This document shows positions 8,191 to 16,136 of a DNA stretch of 64,000 nucleotides, in pieces. The notes under the pieces are model-generated. The model ran no database searches. It was not told the origin of the DNA and was given only the letters and a program-made list of their open reading frames with translations. Source of the stretch: CAWHOW01 sp963831005 (lineage in GTDB: Bacteria > Bacteroidota > Bacteroidia > Bacteroidales > CG2-30-32-10); contig CAWHOW010000034.1 of NCBI GenBank assembly GCA_963831005.1, positions 1 to 64,000 on the forward strand. The letters are read 5' to 3'. Both the position numbers and the translations under genes were made by a program. Within the stretch, counting starts at the first letter, position 1. Every line of letters starts with the position of its first letter.

Positions 8191-9670
8191 AAGTAATGGC
8201 GGATTTGATATTACAATTGAAGCGCCTGCTGATGCAGAACAACCATTGGCATCAAATACCATGATGCTATATGAACCTGAACTTAAGCCTGAGAACACAT
8301 TAGAACTTTGAGCTGCTCCTCCATTGAGTGAGTAGCTATATGCACCAGTACCACCGGCTGCAGTAACAGTGATCGAACCATCACTTGCATTGTTACAGCT
8401 AACCTGTGAAGAGCCACTTGCGCTTGCTGTAAGTAATGGTGGATTTGATATTACAATTGAAGCGCCTGCTGATGCAGAACAACCATTGGCATCATAAACC
8501 ATGATGCTGTATGTTCCTGAACTTAAGCCTGAGAATACATTTGAACTTTGTGCTAGCTCCTCCATTAAGTGAGTAACTATAAGCTCCTGTTCCTCCTGTT
8601 GCAGTTACTGTTATTGAGCCATCGCTGGCATTGTTACAGCTTACCTGCGATGAACCACTTGCACTTGCTGTAAGTAATGGTGGATTTGATATTACAATTG
8701 CAGCGCCTGCTGATGCGGAACAGTTGTTAGCATCATAAACCATAATGCTATATGAACCAGAACTTAATCCTGAAAACACATTAGAACTTTGAGCTGTTCC
8801 TCCATTGAGTGAGTAGCTATAAGCACCAGTACCACCGGCTGCAGTAACAGTGATCGAACCATCACTTGCATTGTTACAGCTTACCTGTGATGAGCCACTT
8901 GCGCTTGCTGTAAGTAATGGTGGATTTGATATTACAATTGAAGCGCCTGCTGATGCAGAACAATTATTGGCATCAAATACCATGATAGAATATGAACCTG
9001 AACTTAGGCCTGAGAATACATTAGAACTCTGAGCTGCTCCTCCATTAAGTGAGTAACTATAAGCTCCTGTTCCTCCTGCTGCTGTTACTGTTATTGAGCC
9101 ATCGCTGGCATTGTTACAGCTTACCTGTGATGAACCACTTGCCGAAGCAGAGAGTAAAGGTGGATTAGCTATTACTATTGCAGCACCTGCAGAAGCAGAA
9201 CAATTATTGGCATCATATACCATGATAGAATATGAACCAGAACTTAGGCCTGAGAATACATTTGAACTCTGTGCTGCTCCTCCATTGAGTGAGTAACTAT
9301 AAGCTCCTGTGCCTCCTGCTGCTGTTACTGTTATTGAACCGTCACTTGCATTGTTACAGCTTACCTGCGATGAACCACTTGCACTTGCTGTAAGTAATGG
9401 CGGATTTGATATTACAATTGAAGCGCCTGCTGATGCAGAACAACTATTGGCATCAAATACCATGATGCTATATGAACCTGAACTTAGGCCTGAGAACACA
9501 TTAGAACTCTGAGCTGCTCCTCCATTGAGTGAGTAGCTATATGCTCCTGTTCCTCCTGCTGCTGTTACTGTTATTGAACCGTCACTGGCATTGTTACAGC
9601 TTACCTGTGATGAGCCACTTGCGCTTGCTGTAAGTAATGGTGGATTTGATATTACAATTGAAGCGCCTGC
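8182..9670. repeat. 240-bp tandem repeats encoding SprB units
   Basis: Near-identical units recur every 240 bases (for example CTTGCTGTAAGTAATGG at about 8184, 8424, 8665, 8905, 9385, 9625; a diverged copy at 9145). The step of 241 between the second and third copies exposes the single-base insertion at 8555. The high identity explains why an assembler could leave the true path here. Confidence 0.9.
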
Positions 9671-11038
9671 TGAAGTTGAAACAGAACAACTTTTGGAGTC
9701 ATTTACTGTTATTGTATAAGAACCTGCTGACAAGCCGGAGAATACATTAGAACTTTGTGCAGTGCCACCGTTGAGTGAATATGTATAAGGAGAAATACCA
9801 CCAGAAGCAGTAACTGTTATCATGCCATTGTTTGAATTATAACAGGTAATTTGCGTAGGTACAGCACTTAAAGACAGAGGACATGGTACTGAAACACTTG
9901 GGTTGGGAAACATTGTTTTTATATCAGTACATGCCGTATTTTGGTAATAGATCCATGAATCACTGGATTTATGGACTCCACATGTCACAGAATTCTGTGC
10001 TAGTAATGAGTATGTGAGAGTTACAGTTTCAGTATTGATATAATCAAGCGGCCATGATATTACCTGTCCGCTGATTGAAGCTGTTTCTTTTGAAACGGCT
10101 AATGACCCTGTAACATAAGTAAATCCAGTTGCAATCGTATCAGTAATCATTGAAGAGCCGGGTATTGCTTTTGCAGCCCACAGTAACTGATTAAATATCT
10201 GAGTATATATTCCATTTAGATTTGCTGATGTAGTTGTTGAGTAAGACCCTGAATTTTGAGCTGAATCAAGTACACTCTTTGCCAATTCTTCCTCGGCACC
10301 TGATATATCATGAAAGAATCCTATTGTAAAAATCTTATTGGGATAAGTAGTGTCTCCACTGGTAAATGACCAAGCTGCCTGACCCTGCAAATATGCCTCA
10401 TTTGTACAAGCATCAGGTGTTGTAGGATCAGAAGCGGCACATGCACCAGTCCATTGGTCTGTGCCTGAACTATATTGGTATCCGTAATTAGAAACACCAT
10501 CAGTCATTAAGACCATTGATCTTATTACGTTACAACCCCTCCTGCCCTTTGATTTTAATTGTTTTTCTGCCTGATAAAACCCATCTGCAATATTTGTATT
10601 ACCGCTTGCCACTAAACCGTTAATAGTTGAGATTATTGAAGATGAATCTGTTTCATCTCTTAATGGAATACTTAATGTTGCTTCCGAGGTAAACGTTACA
10701 AGTCCGACCCTGTTAATATTACCAGGGTCGTTTGCCGGCTTAAAAAGGTTTCTTACAAAATTTATTGCGGCAGTTTTAGCATATGACAATGGCGTAGGAG
10801 AGCCATCACCCATACTTCCTGAACAATCTATAACCAACATGACATCTACCGGTTCGGGAGTTGCAACACCTGTCGCGCTTACCGTAACATTATATTGATT
10901 ACAACCGCTTTGTACTACTGTTTTACTGAGCGTTATCTGTCCTATGGCGCTATTTGTCATTAATAGAACGAATAAGGGAAAAAGATATCTCGTAACGTAA
11001 CGACAAATTGATTTCGAATTATGTATATCTGGTTTCAT
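8182..11038 (-). CDS. Secreted VWA-domain protein with SprB repeats, C-terminus lost
   Basis: Residues 1-33 form a signal peptide. A von Willebrand A domain follows, with its metal-binding DCSGSM (residues 71-76) and LMTDG. After a beta-rich linker come seven SprB-type repeats of about 80 residues (SCNNASDGSITVTAAGG, YSLNGG, SNVFSGLSSGSYSIMV). SprB repeats occur in gliding adhesins exported by the type IX system; a C-terminal sorting domain would be expected, but it lies beyond the join at 8181. One extra base at 8555 breaks the frame in the sixth unit; the other units show it is an insertion. The gene is followed upstream on the same strand by a small secreted partner 44 bases away. Confidence 0.85.
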
Positions 11039-11082
11039 ATCCTGGAGTTTTAAATGTTTATTAATATTAATATTAAAATGGT

Positions 11083-11613
11083 TTATCTTTCTTCCGGGTT
11101 TGGAATGAAAGTATATAGTATCAGGGAAGAAGAATAATCAGAACATTTATCAGATGTTGCTTTTAACAGCATACTGTTCCAATGTTTAATAGGTGTGCCT
11201 TCAGGAACTGTAACTTTTACCTGAAATTTTAGCATTTCATTAGGCTTTAAATGAACGCTGCCCATTATTTCAGTTCCATCTTCATTCAGTATTTTAGCAT
11301 TTAAGCTAACATTATTTCCCTTATCTGATTTATCAGGATTGTTATCTTTATTGTGGTTTGACACACTAATATTTGTAACCATCTCCTCATTGCTGTTATT
11401 TTGGAGTTGAATAAAATATATTCTTCCTTCCTTATTAACAGATTGAGTATTGTCTGTGGTGGTTAATTTAAAAGCACAGTTTTGAGCATATGAACTCATA
11501 GCGCTTAGCAGGGTTATAAAGAGTATAACTGGATATGCATATAAACTCTTTTTGCTTATCAACAGAGTACTTAATTTCTCTGATTGTTTTTTTATGATTA
11601 CCGATCTTTTCAT
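11083..11613 (-). CDS. Small secreted protein upstream of the VWA/SprB gene
   Basis: A 176-residue protein with an N-terminal signal anchor ending near SSYAQ. The mature part looks like a single immunoglobulin-like beta domain (GRIYFIQLQNNSNEE, LKPNEMLKFQVKVTVPEGTP), rich in Asn and Lys. I do not recognise the family. It is first in an apparent two-gene operon with the adhesin (44-base gap). Its promoter region carries the 11-bp-spaced hexamer array at 11860-11898 and a -7 box at 11830-11837, leaving a leader of about 210 bases. Confidence 0.7.
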   Translation of the reverse strand: MKRSVIIKKQSEKLSTLLISKKSLYAYPVILFITLLSAMSSYAQNCAFKLTTTDNTQSVNKEGRIYFIQLQNNSNEEMVTNISVSNHNKDNNPDKSDKGNNVSLNAKILNEDGTEIMGSVHLKPNEMLKFQVKVTVPEGTPIKHWNSMLLKATSDKCSDYSSSLILYTFIPNPEER

Positions 11614-11829
11614 AATACTTGGTTTTTAATGTTATTTAGAATCATTCTAAGAATTTAAAAAAGGCAAAAAAAATTTCACTCCATTATTTGAAGTCCTATA
11701 AGAAACATTACTATTGATGCTGTGCTTATAGAGGAAGGAAAATAAACTTTTAAATAATTCAAGGAAGTAAAGAGGGTTCATAACTTTTCATTTTTTATTT
11801 AGACTATGTTTATTATTTCTTTCACGGTA

Positions 11830-11898
11830 CAAAGGTATATACCCGGATAAACCATATTGATTAAAATAAGATTAATGTCGAATTAAGATTTGATTAAG
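11830..11898 (-). promoter_or_regulatory. Promoter with four 11-bp-spaced hexamers (regulon site 1)
   Basis: On the plus strand ATTAAA, ATTAAT, ATTAAG and ATTAAG begin at 11860, 11871, 11882 and 11893, exactly 11 bases apart. On the minus strand these read as CTTAAT/ATTAAT/TTTAAT hexamers. The -7 box TACCTTTG (TAnnTTTG) lies at 11837-11830, 22 bases from the nearest hexamer. It faces the 11613 gene. Confidence 0.7.
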
Positions 11899-12025
11899 TT
11901 TACTTATATTATTCATTATCAGATATTTTTAAATTATATTGTTATGTAACTTTTATTAAAAAACTTTAAAAGGAATTATCAGGCAATATTATTTGAACCT
12001 GATTTTAATTATTCCATTCTGAATA

Positions 12026-12094
12026 CAAAATTACTATGACTGCTTTGCAGTATTAGTTAAAATTGGATTAAGGAGTAATTAAAGTTACATTAAA
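12026..12094 (-). promoter_or_regulatory. Promoter with four 11-bp-spaced hexamers (regulon site 2)
   Basis: Hexamers GTTAAA, ATTAAG, ATTAAA and ATTAAA start at 12056, 12067, 12078 and 12089. A -7 box TAATTTTG lies on the minus strand at 12033-12026, the same distance as at site 1. No gene lies directly downstream before site 1, so it may be a tandem promoter for the 11613 gene or drive an untranslated RNA. Confidence 0.6.
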
Positions 12095-12711
12095 GCCGTA
12101 TGCTACATTCGATATTTTATTGTCATTGATAAAGCCAGTAATAATATTTACATCAACAAGCCTAAAACACAAATAATTTATTAAATTGTTTGCAAATATT
12201 AAAATAATATGTTAAATAATTTGACAAAGGCTTTTAAATGTAGTATATTTGGATTCACGTATTGTTTAACTGATCAAAATCGCCTATGACCATTATTTAC
12301 AACTTGCTTCTTACGGAAATTTTTAAGTCACTTGATGCCGTTAAAGCAAGAGTAAAATGGTTATTTATATCCTACATAAGGCAACAGAACTAAAGAGCAA
12401 ACAAAGCTCCTTCTTTTCTCCATTAGATTTCACACCAAGCTTTTATTTAAATAAACGAGTCACTCAGAGCCGTCTGCCGGTTTGCGGACGTGTCGAAGAG
12501 TGGCTCGTAAAGGTCGACTTCGACACGATTCGCCTTTCACTATCGTTCCAGTCGAATCAGCTCTGTCTGACCATTACTTATATGTTTATTATTTGCGTAG
12601 TCTCCTTTGCTGATATTGTTTCACCGACCAAAGATATTCTTTGCTACATTCTGGCTAATGCGTTGCCGGGGTAGCAGGATGTAATAAATAATAATCCTAA
12701 ATTTATTAACC

Positions 12712-12942
12712 ATGAAAACAAACGAAATAGAAAAGATTCTAAAGATCCTTAACGAAAAACAGGTTGAGGAGCTATACGACATTGTTGGTATCGAGCCTTT
12801 GTATCTTTCGCAACTGATGAAGATCATCAGGGACAGGCGGCTGAATGAAGAACTGGAAAAAGAATGCTGTTTTATGAAAATTGCCAGGAAGTTCGGGGTG
12901 TCGAGAGCTACGGTGTACAGGAAATCAAAGAAAAGCAAATAG
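12712..12942 (+). CDS. Small helix-turn-helix protein
   Basis: A 76-residue, highly charged, all-helical protein. The end (FMKIARKFGVSRATVYRKSK) is a clear helix-turn-helix recognition unit like those of Mor- or resolvase-type proteins. The N-terminal part (EIEKILKILNEKQVEELYDI) may be a dimerisation helix. It probably binds DNA as a small regulator. It stands alone between repeats; target unknown. Confidence 0.65.
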   Translation: MKTNEIEKILKILNEKQVEELYDIVGIEPLYLSQLMKIIRDRRLNEELEKECCFMKIARKFGVSRATVYRKSKKSK

Positions 12943-12996
12943 CGCATCTAATAGACCTCTTTGGAAAATATGAACGTCATTGCGAACCCTTCGTGC

Positions 12997-13112
12997 CGTC
13001 ATTGCGAGCGAAGCGAAGCAATCTTAAATGGGAAAGCACTCAGGATAAACTCCGTGAAGCAATCTTAATCTGAATAAAGGATTGCTTCGGGCAAAAAGCC
13101 CTCGCAATGACG
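12997..13112. repeat. Inverted-repeat element with CGTCATTGCGAG ends
   Basis: The left end CGTCATTGCGAGCGAAGCGA and the right end CTCGCAATGACG are inverted, with GAAGCAATC / GATTGCTTC inside them. An additional partial left end lies at 12975. This matches the widely dispersed MITE-like element of many bacteria. It has no coding capacity. Confidence 0.75.
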
Positions 13113-13221
13113 AGAAGAATAAATTTCCGAAGAACATTGATAAATGCATATTGCAAAGAAATGTTTGTGATTTTTACAAAGTCGTGTTACGCACGGTTGA
13201 ATGTATATTGTTTTTAAAAAT

Positions 13222-13370
13222 GATTCCTCACTTTGTTCGGAATGACAATAGTGAGGTTATTAATAAGGGGGAGAAAAGGTGCGACCGCCAGCGGCGGTCG
13301 CACCTTTTCTCCCTCACATACTGCATTAAATTTCTGTCATTCCGAATGGAACGAAGTGAAATGAGGAATC
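13222..13370. repeat. Inverted-repeat element with an inner perfect palindrome
   Basis: The ends GATTCCTCACTTTGTTCGGA (13222) and GAAATGAGGAATC (to 13370) are inverted copies, as in dispersed MITE-like elements. Inside, 13269-13289 and 13293-13313 form a perfect 21-bp stem around the three-base loop AGC (GGTGCGACCGCC / GGCGGTCGCACC), far more GC-rich than its surroundings. Confidence 0.75.
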
Positions 13371-13542
13371 TAAATTTGACAAATACATTTTTGCATTGCA
13401 TATATTATAAAATAAAACAGATATTGTGAAATATTTTCTTTCAATGTATTTACAAGAACATTATTTGTAAAACTCCTCTATCGCAGCTTTTCATCCAGCC
13501 ATAAACATACAAAGATAATACAATAATTTTCTCAAAACACGC

Positions 13543-13573
13543 TTGTAATGAGAAAATGTTGGTGTTAACTTTG
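13543..13573 (+). promoter_or_regulatory. Bacteroidota promoter for the 13615 gene
   Basis: TTG at 13543-13545 and TAACTTTG at 13566-13573 match the -33/-7 pattern. Transcription would start near 13580, which places the upstream ATG at 13576 outside the message and supports the start at 13615. Confidence 0.6.
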
Positions 13574-13614
13574 TAATGGAAATAATTCCAAAAAAAATTA
13601 AAAAAAGTAAAAAA

Positions 13615-14418
13615 ATGAAAACAAAAATGAATTGGATAAGCCGCTGGATAGTTCTGGCGATTATCATTAAAAATTTGCCACTTATCGTGGTGTTGTTAGC
13701 AAAAAAAACATGGAGTACTTTAACCTTGTGCGATGATGCCCAGCACGTACATACGTCAGGAAATCCGCTGACCAATACTCCGCCCGTTACTGATGCAGCC
13801 CTGCATTCGCAGGCAACGGTAACATTGAATACCTACGATGCCTATAAGGCAGTTCCGCCCACAGCTACCAAATCGCAGGTAACCACCCAAAAAAACATTT
13901 TAATAAATATGTTCAACAAGGTGGCTCTTTATGTACAGGGTGTGGCAAGAGATGCAGCCATAGCCGCCGGCGATGTTACTGCCGGCATTACTGTGGTTAG
14001 CGGTGTGGGGTTTAAAATTAAAAAGGCTGCCGTTAAAGCCACAAAGTTTTTCAGGGTAGTATCAAAGATAGTAGGTACGGTGGATATTACCACCAAGGTA
14101 GTAAATGCCAAGGCAGGTTATTTAAGGCAATATGGCATTACAACTGCCAAGGGGATTTCGCCAACAACTTTATCAGAGATTGTATTTTCGTTAGAATCGA
14201 ATGTACATATTAACAACCTGAAAAGCGGTACTATCTATGGTTTTCGCGAAGCCATAATATTGCCAATTAAAAAAATACCTATAAACCCTAATTCGGTTAT
14301 AGCCGCGGGGAGAACTGTAAAATCTACTGCCGCATTTACCGGGCATAAGGCAATATTTACAGATGGAGAAGCAACCCACTATGTATGGAGCGAATGGGTT
14401 TATGTAGTGGTAATGTAA
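13615..14418 (+). CDS. Unrecognised array-associated protein, copy 1
   Basis: About 267 residues starting MKTKMNWISRW; the alternative ATG 13 codons upstream lies before the likely transcription start. An N-terminal hydrophobic stretch (near residues 10-30) could be a signal anchor. The central helix-rich segment (NILINMFNKVALYVQG, then DAAIAAGDVTAGI) and the C-terminal beta part (LKSGTIYGFREAIILP, YVWSEWVYVVVM) align with the gene at 48500-49337. The shared pattern is QKxI-x5-NKV-x5-G-x3-DA-x2-AAGDxTAGI. The layout, a helical pair then a fibronectin-III-like sandwich, resembles proteins common in Bacteroidota, but no function is known to me. A terminator and a 21-bp repeat array follow, as after its paralogue. 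Confidence 0.72.
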   Translation: MKTKMNWISRWIVLAIIIKNLPLIVVLLAKKTWSTLTLCDDAQHVHTSGNPLTNTPPVTDAALHSQATVTLNTYDAYKAVPPTATKSQVTTQKNILINMFNKVALYVQGVARDAAIAAGDVTAGITVVSGVGFKIKKAAVKATKFFRVVSKIVGTVDITTKVVNAKAGYLRQYGITTAKGISPTTLSEIVFSLESNVHINNLKSGTIYGFREAIILPIKKIPINPNSVIAAGRTVKSTAAFTGHKAIFTDGEATHYVWSEWVYVVVM

Positions 14419-14460
14419 TTCATGGGCATTAAGTAAAAACAGAAAAGGCTAACATCAGTA

Positions 14461-14490
14461 AGCCTGCTCAGCATCGGGGCAGGCTTTTTT
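14461..14490 (+). terminator. Terminator after the 13615 gene
   Basis: Stem AGCCTGC / GCAGGCT (14461-14467 and 14479-14485) followed by six T bases. Confidence 0.85.
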
Positions 14491-14559
14491 ATTGCTTTAT
14501 ACACCTCAAAAACATACCTTGCTGATTTTCAATGCAAATGCGATAAAGTTGTTTTCGTG

Positions 14560-14840
14560 TCGATAACTATAGATATCGTCTCGATAACAATAGATATCGT
14601 GTTGATAACGATAGTTATCGTGTCGATTATTATAGATATCGTGCTGATAACGATAGATATCGTCTCGATTATTATAGATATCGTGTTGATAACGATAGTT
14701 ATCGTGTCGATTACTATAGATATCGTGCTGATAACGATAGTTATCGTGTCGATTATTATAGATATCGTGCTGATAACTATAGATATCGTCTCGATTATTA
14801 TAGATATCGTGTTGATAACTATAGTTATCGAGTTGATTAC
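14560..14840. repeat. Array of 21-bp imperfect palindromes, 13 full units plus a partial
   Basis: Units start every 21 bases from 14560 to 14812, with a partial unit to 14840. A typical unit holds CGATAACTATAGATATCG, an 18-bp palindrome with one mismatched pair. Units vary at the centre (AACTATAGATA, AACGATAGTTA, TTATTATAGATA) while the CGATA/TATCG arms are mostly kept, as if pairing is selected. There are no spacers, so it is not a CRISPR. The open frame through it is a by-product of a unit length divisible by three. Confidence 0.92.
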
Positions 14841-15058
14841 TACTTTTACAAGGCCGCTATGGATTTTGGCTGGGGGGGTAATGTGCGGTGGCGCATGGTA
14901 ATTAACCTAATACAGCTTTTCGACCAAATTAATTTCGATGAATTGTTTGCCCGAAAGTAAAAATATATATATTATTGCGGCATAGAAGCAGAAGTACGCT
15001 CTGTAGTATGTTTAAGAACTGCTATGGGAAGTTCGAGAATTAATCATAATTTGTTTTT

Positions 15059-15220
15059 GCACTCGTCAAGAGACGAGCGCGAACGAGCACGAGGAGGATG
15101 TTGAGTGAAAACAAGTGCACTCGTCAGGAGACGAGCGCGAACGGGGAGACGAGCGCGAACGAGCACGAGGAGGATGTTGAGTGAAAACAAGTGCACTCGT
15201 CAGGAGACGAGCGCGAACGA
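15059..15220. repeat. Direct repeats with CTCGTC / GACGAG hairpins
   Basis: Two to three irregular copies of a unit of about 58-75 bases containing TGCACTCGTCAGGAGACGAG, GCGCGAACGAGCACGAGGAG and GATGTTGAGTGAAAACAAG. CTCGTC and GACGAG pair around four bases. A diverged relative (GAGGAGGGAGACAAGCGTGA) occurs near 51414. No coding signal. Confidence 0.75.
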
Positions 15221-15810
15221 GGGTGTTTAAATAGGAAAGCTCGAAACAGAAATAAAAAAATGGAAAAGCTGATTAAACTTTTGGCTATTATACTGGCATT
15301 GTCGTCAACAGCAATTGCACAGAATTTCAGTGTTACAAAAGATTATCTCAACAAAACCATTAAACAAATAAATGATTCATTGCCCTCCGGCTGGACGGAT
15401 AAAATTGATACAGCCCGCACTGATGAAATTGTTATACAATCGTTAGTTATCGACTTATATCCCGACATGACCTCAAACGACCGGCCGGTTGTAGAAGGGC
15501 AATGCGAAATATATATTATGATAGTTCCCAGAGTTTCGCCCGATTCAATAAATATAATCAGAAAGAGAAATGAAGAACTGCGAAAGAATTTGCCACCCCA
15601 GTATTCTCAGAACAATTTACAGAACTGGTATAATCAAAACGAAAAAACACTAAAGATACTCGATTCCGAACCTACGAATTATGACGACATATACAGTTAC
15701 CGGATAAAATGCAGCAGATCGCCAAAGAGAGAAACAGATATAATAAAGTACAATAAAATTATGGCATACCTGAACAGGCTATATAAAAAGTACCGGTATT
15801 AATGAGGGAT
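15221..15810. repeat. 590-bp direct repeat, copy 1 (copy 2 at 55013-55602)
   Basis: Starts at GGGTGTTTAAATAGGAAAGC and ends just after the stop of the 180-residue gene. Only a handful of differences separate the two copies, which lie about 40 kb apart. At the right edge both copies run into a version of the dispersed TTTCGCACTCGCCTGC motif. Confidence 0.9.
15260..15802 (+). CDS. Duplicated secreted protein of 180 residues, copy 1
   Basis: The start MEKLIKLLAIILALSSTAIA gives a clean signal peptide cut after AIA-Q. An in-frame upstream extension runs through repeat DNA and is unlikely to be translated. The mature protein is a small alpha/beta domain with LVIDLYPDM, QCEIYIMIVPRVSPDS and a charged tail (KYNKIMAYLNRLYKKYRY). 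I do not recognise it. The copy at 55052-55594 differs at only three residues, so the duplication is recent or is kept uniform. Confidence 0.8.
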   Translation: MEKLIKLLAIILALSSTAIAQNFSVTKDYLNKTIKQINDSLPSGWTDKIDTARTDEIVIQSLVIDLYPDMTSNDRPVVEGQCEIYIMIVPRVSPDSINIIRKRNEELRKNLPPQYSQNNLQNWYNQNEKTLKILDSEPTNYDDIYSYRIKCSRSPKRETDIIKYNKIMAYLNRLYKKYRY

Positions 15811-16136
15811 TTCGCACTAGCTTGGCTGTAGGAAAAAGATATGGTAATTGCGGCAATAGATGAAGGTGAAGAAAACGCAATAAAAATAATAAAGACTCCG
15901 TAGGAGTCGGATATTGGTAAAAAGCAATATATAAATGAAACATCCCGCTCCGTAGGAGCGAAACATTTATATAAAGCAGGAACTTTACCAACATCATGTC
16001 CCTACGGGACAAATAAAGTGGAAGTGGCACTATAGGAAGGAGAAGAAAATGCAATGAAATTGATTAATAAAGCGCCCTATGTTTGTGCGTGTTTACTGAA
16101 GCCTTTATATTCGAGTTTAAATAATATATAATCACT
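15803..16136. repeat. Intergenic region with REP-like hairpins
   Basis: Three short palindromes: GACTCCGTAGGAGTC near 15895, GCTCCGTAGGAGC near 15946 and GTCCCTACGGGAC near 15999. Their arms are complementary around TA or GTA centres, like REP sequences moved by TnpA-REP transposases. The dispersed motif TTTCGCACTAGCTTGGCTGT is at 15810-15829. No transposase gene is nearby. Confidence 0.6.

Larger units (their letters stand above)
11614..12711. other. Long AT-rich intergenic region
   Basis: No convincing gene. It holds the two minus-strand promoters with 11-bp-spaced hexamers (11830-11898 and 12026-12094). Near 12485-12530 CGTGTCGAAG and CTTCGACACG form a 10-bp inverted repeat of higher GC than the surroundings. 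A 105-codon open frame across that inverted repeat has no protein-like features. Confidence 0.5.

Noticed and set aside
8182..8242. Natural fusion of a methyltransferase with an adhesin repeat
   Set aside because: The short frame linking the two reads the adhesin repeat in a different strand context; flanking genes belong to different phyla, so it is a join artefact.
12357..12674. 105-codon open frame
   Set aside because: It spans a GC-rich inverted repeat, has no domain or signal peptide, and no promoter of the type seen elsewhere.
14560..14840. CRISPR array
   Set aside because: Units are contiguous with no spacers, unit length is 21 bp, and no cas genes are present; the same holds for 49451-49740.
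14557..14901. Open frame of 114 codons through the first 21-bp array
   Set aside because: The unit length is divisible by three and contains no stops, so the frame is automatic; the product would be a repetitive ITIDIVSI peptide.
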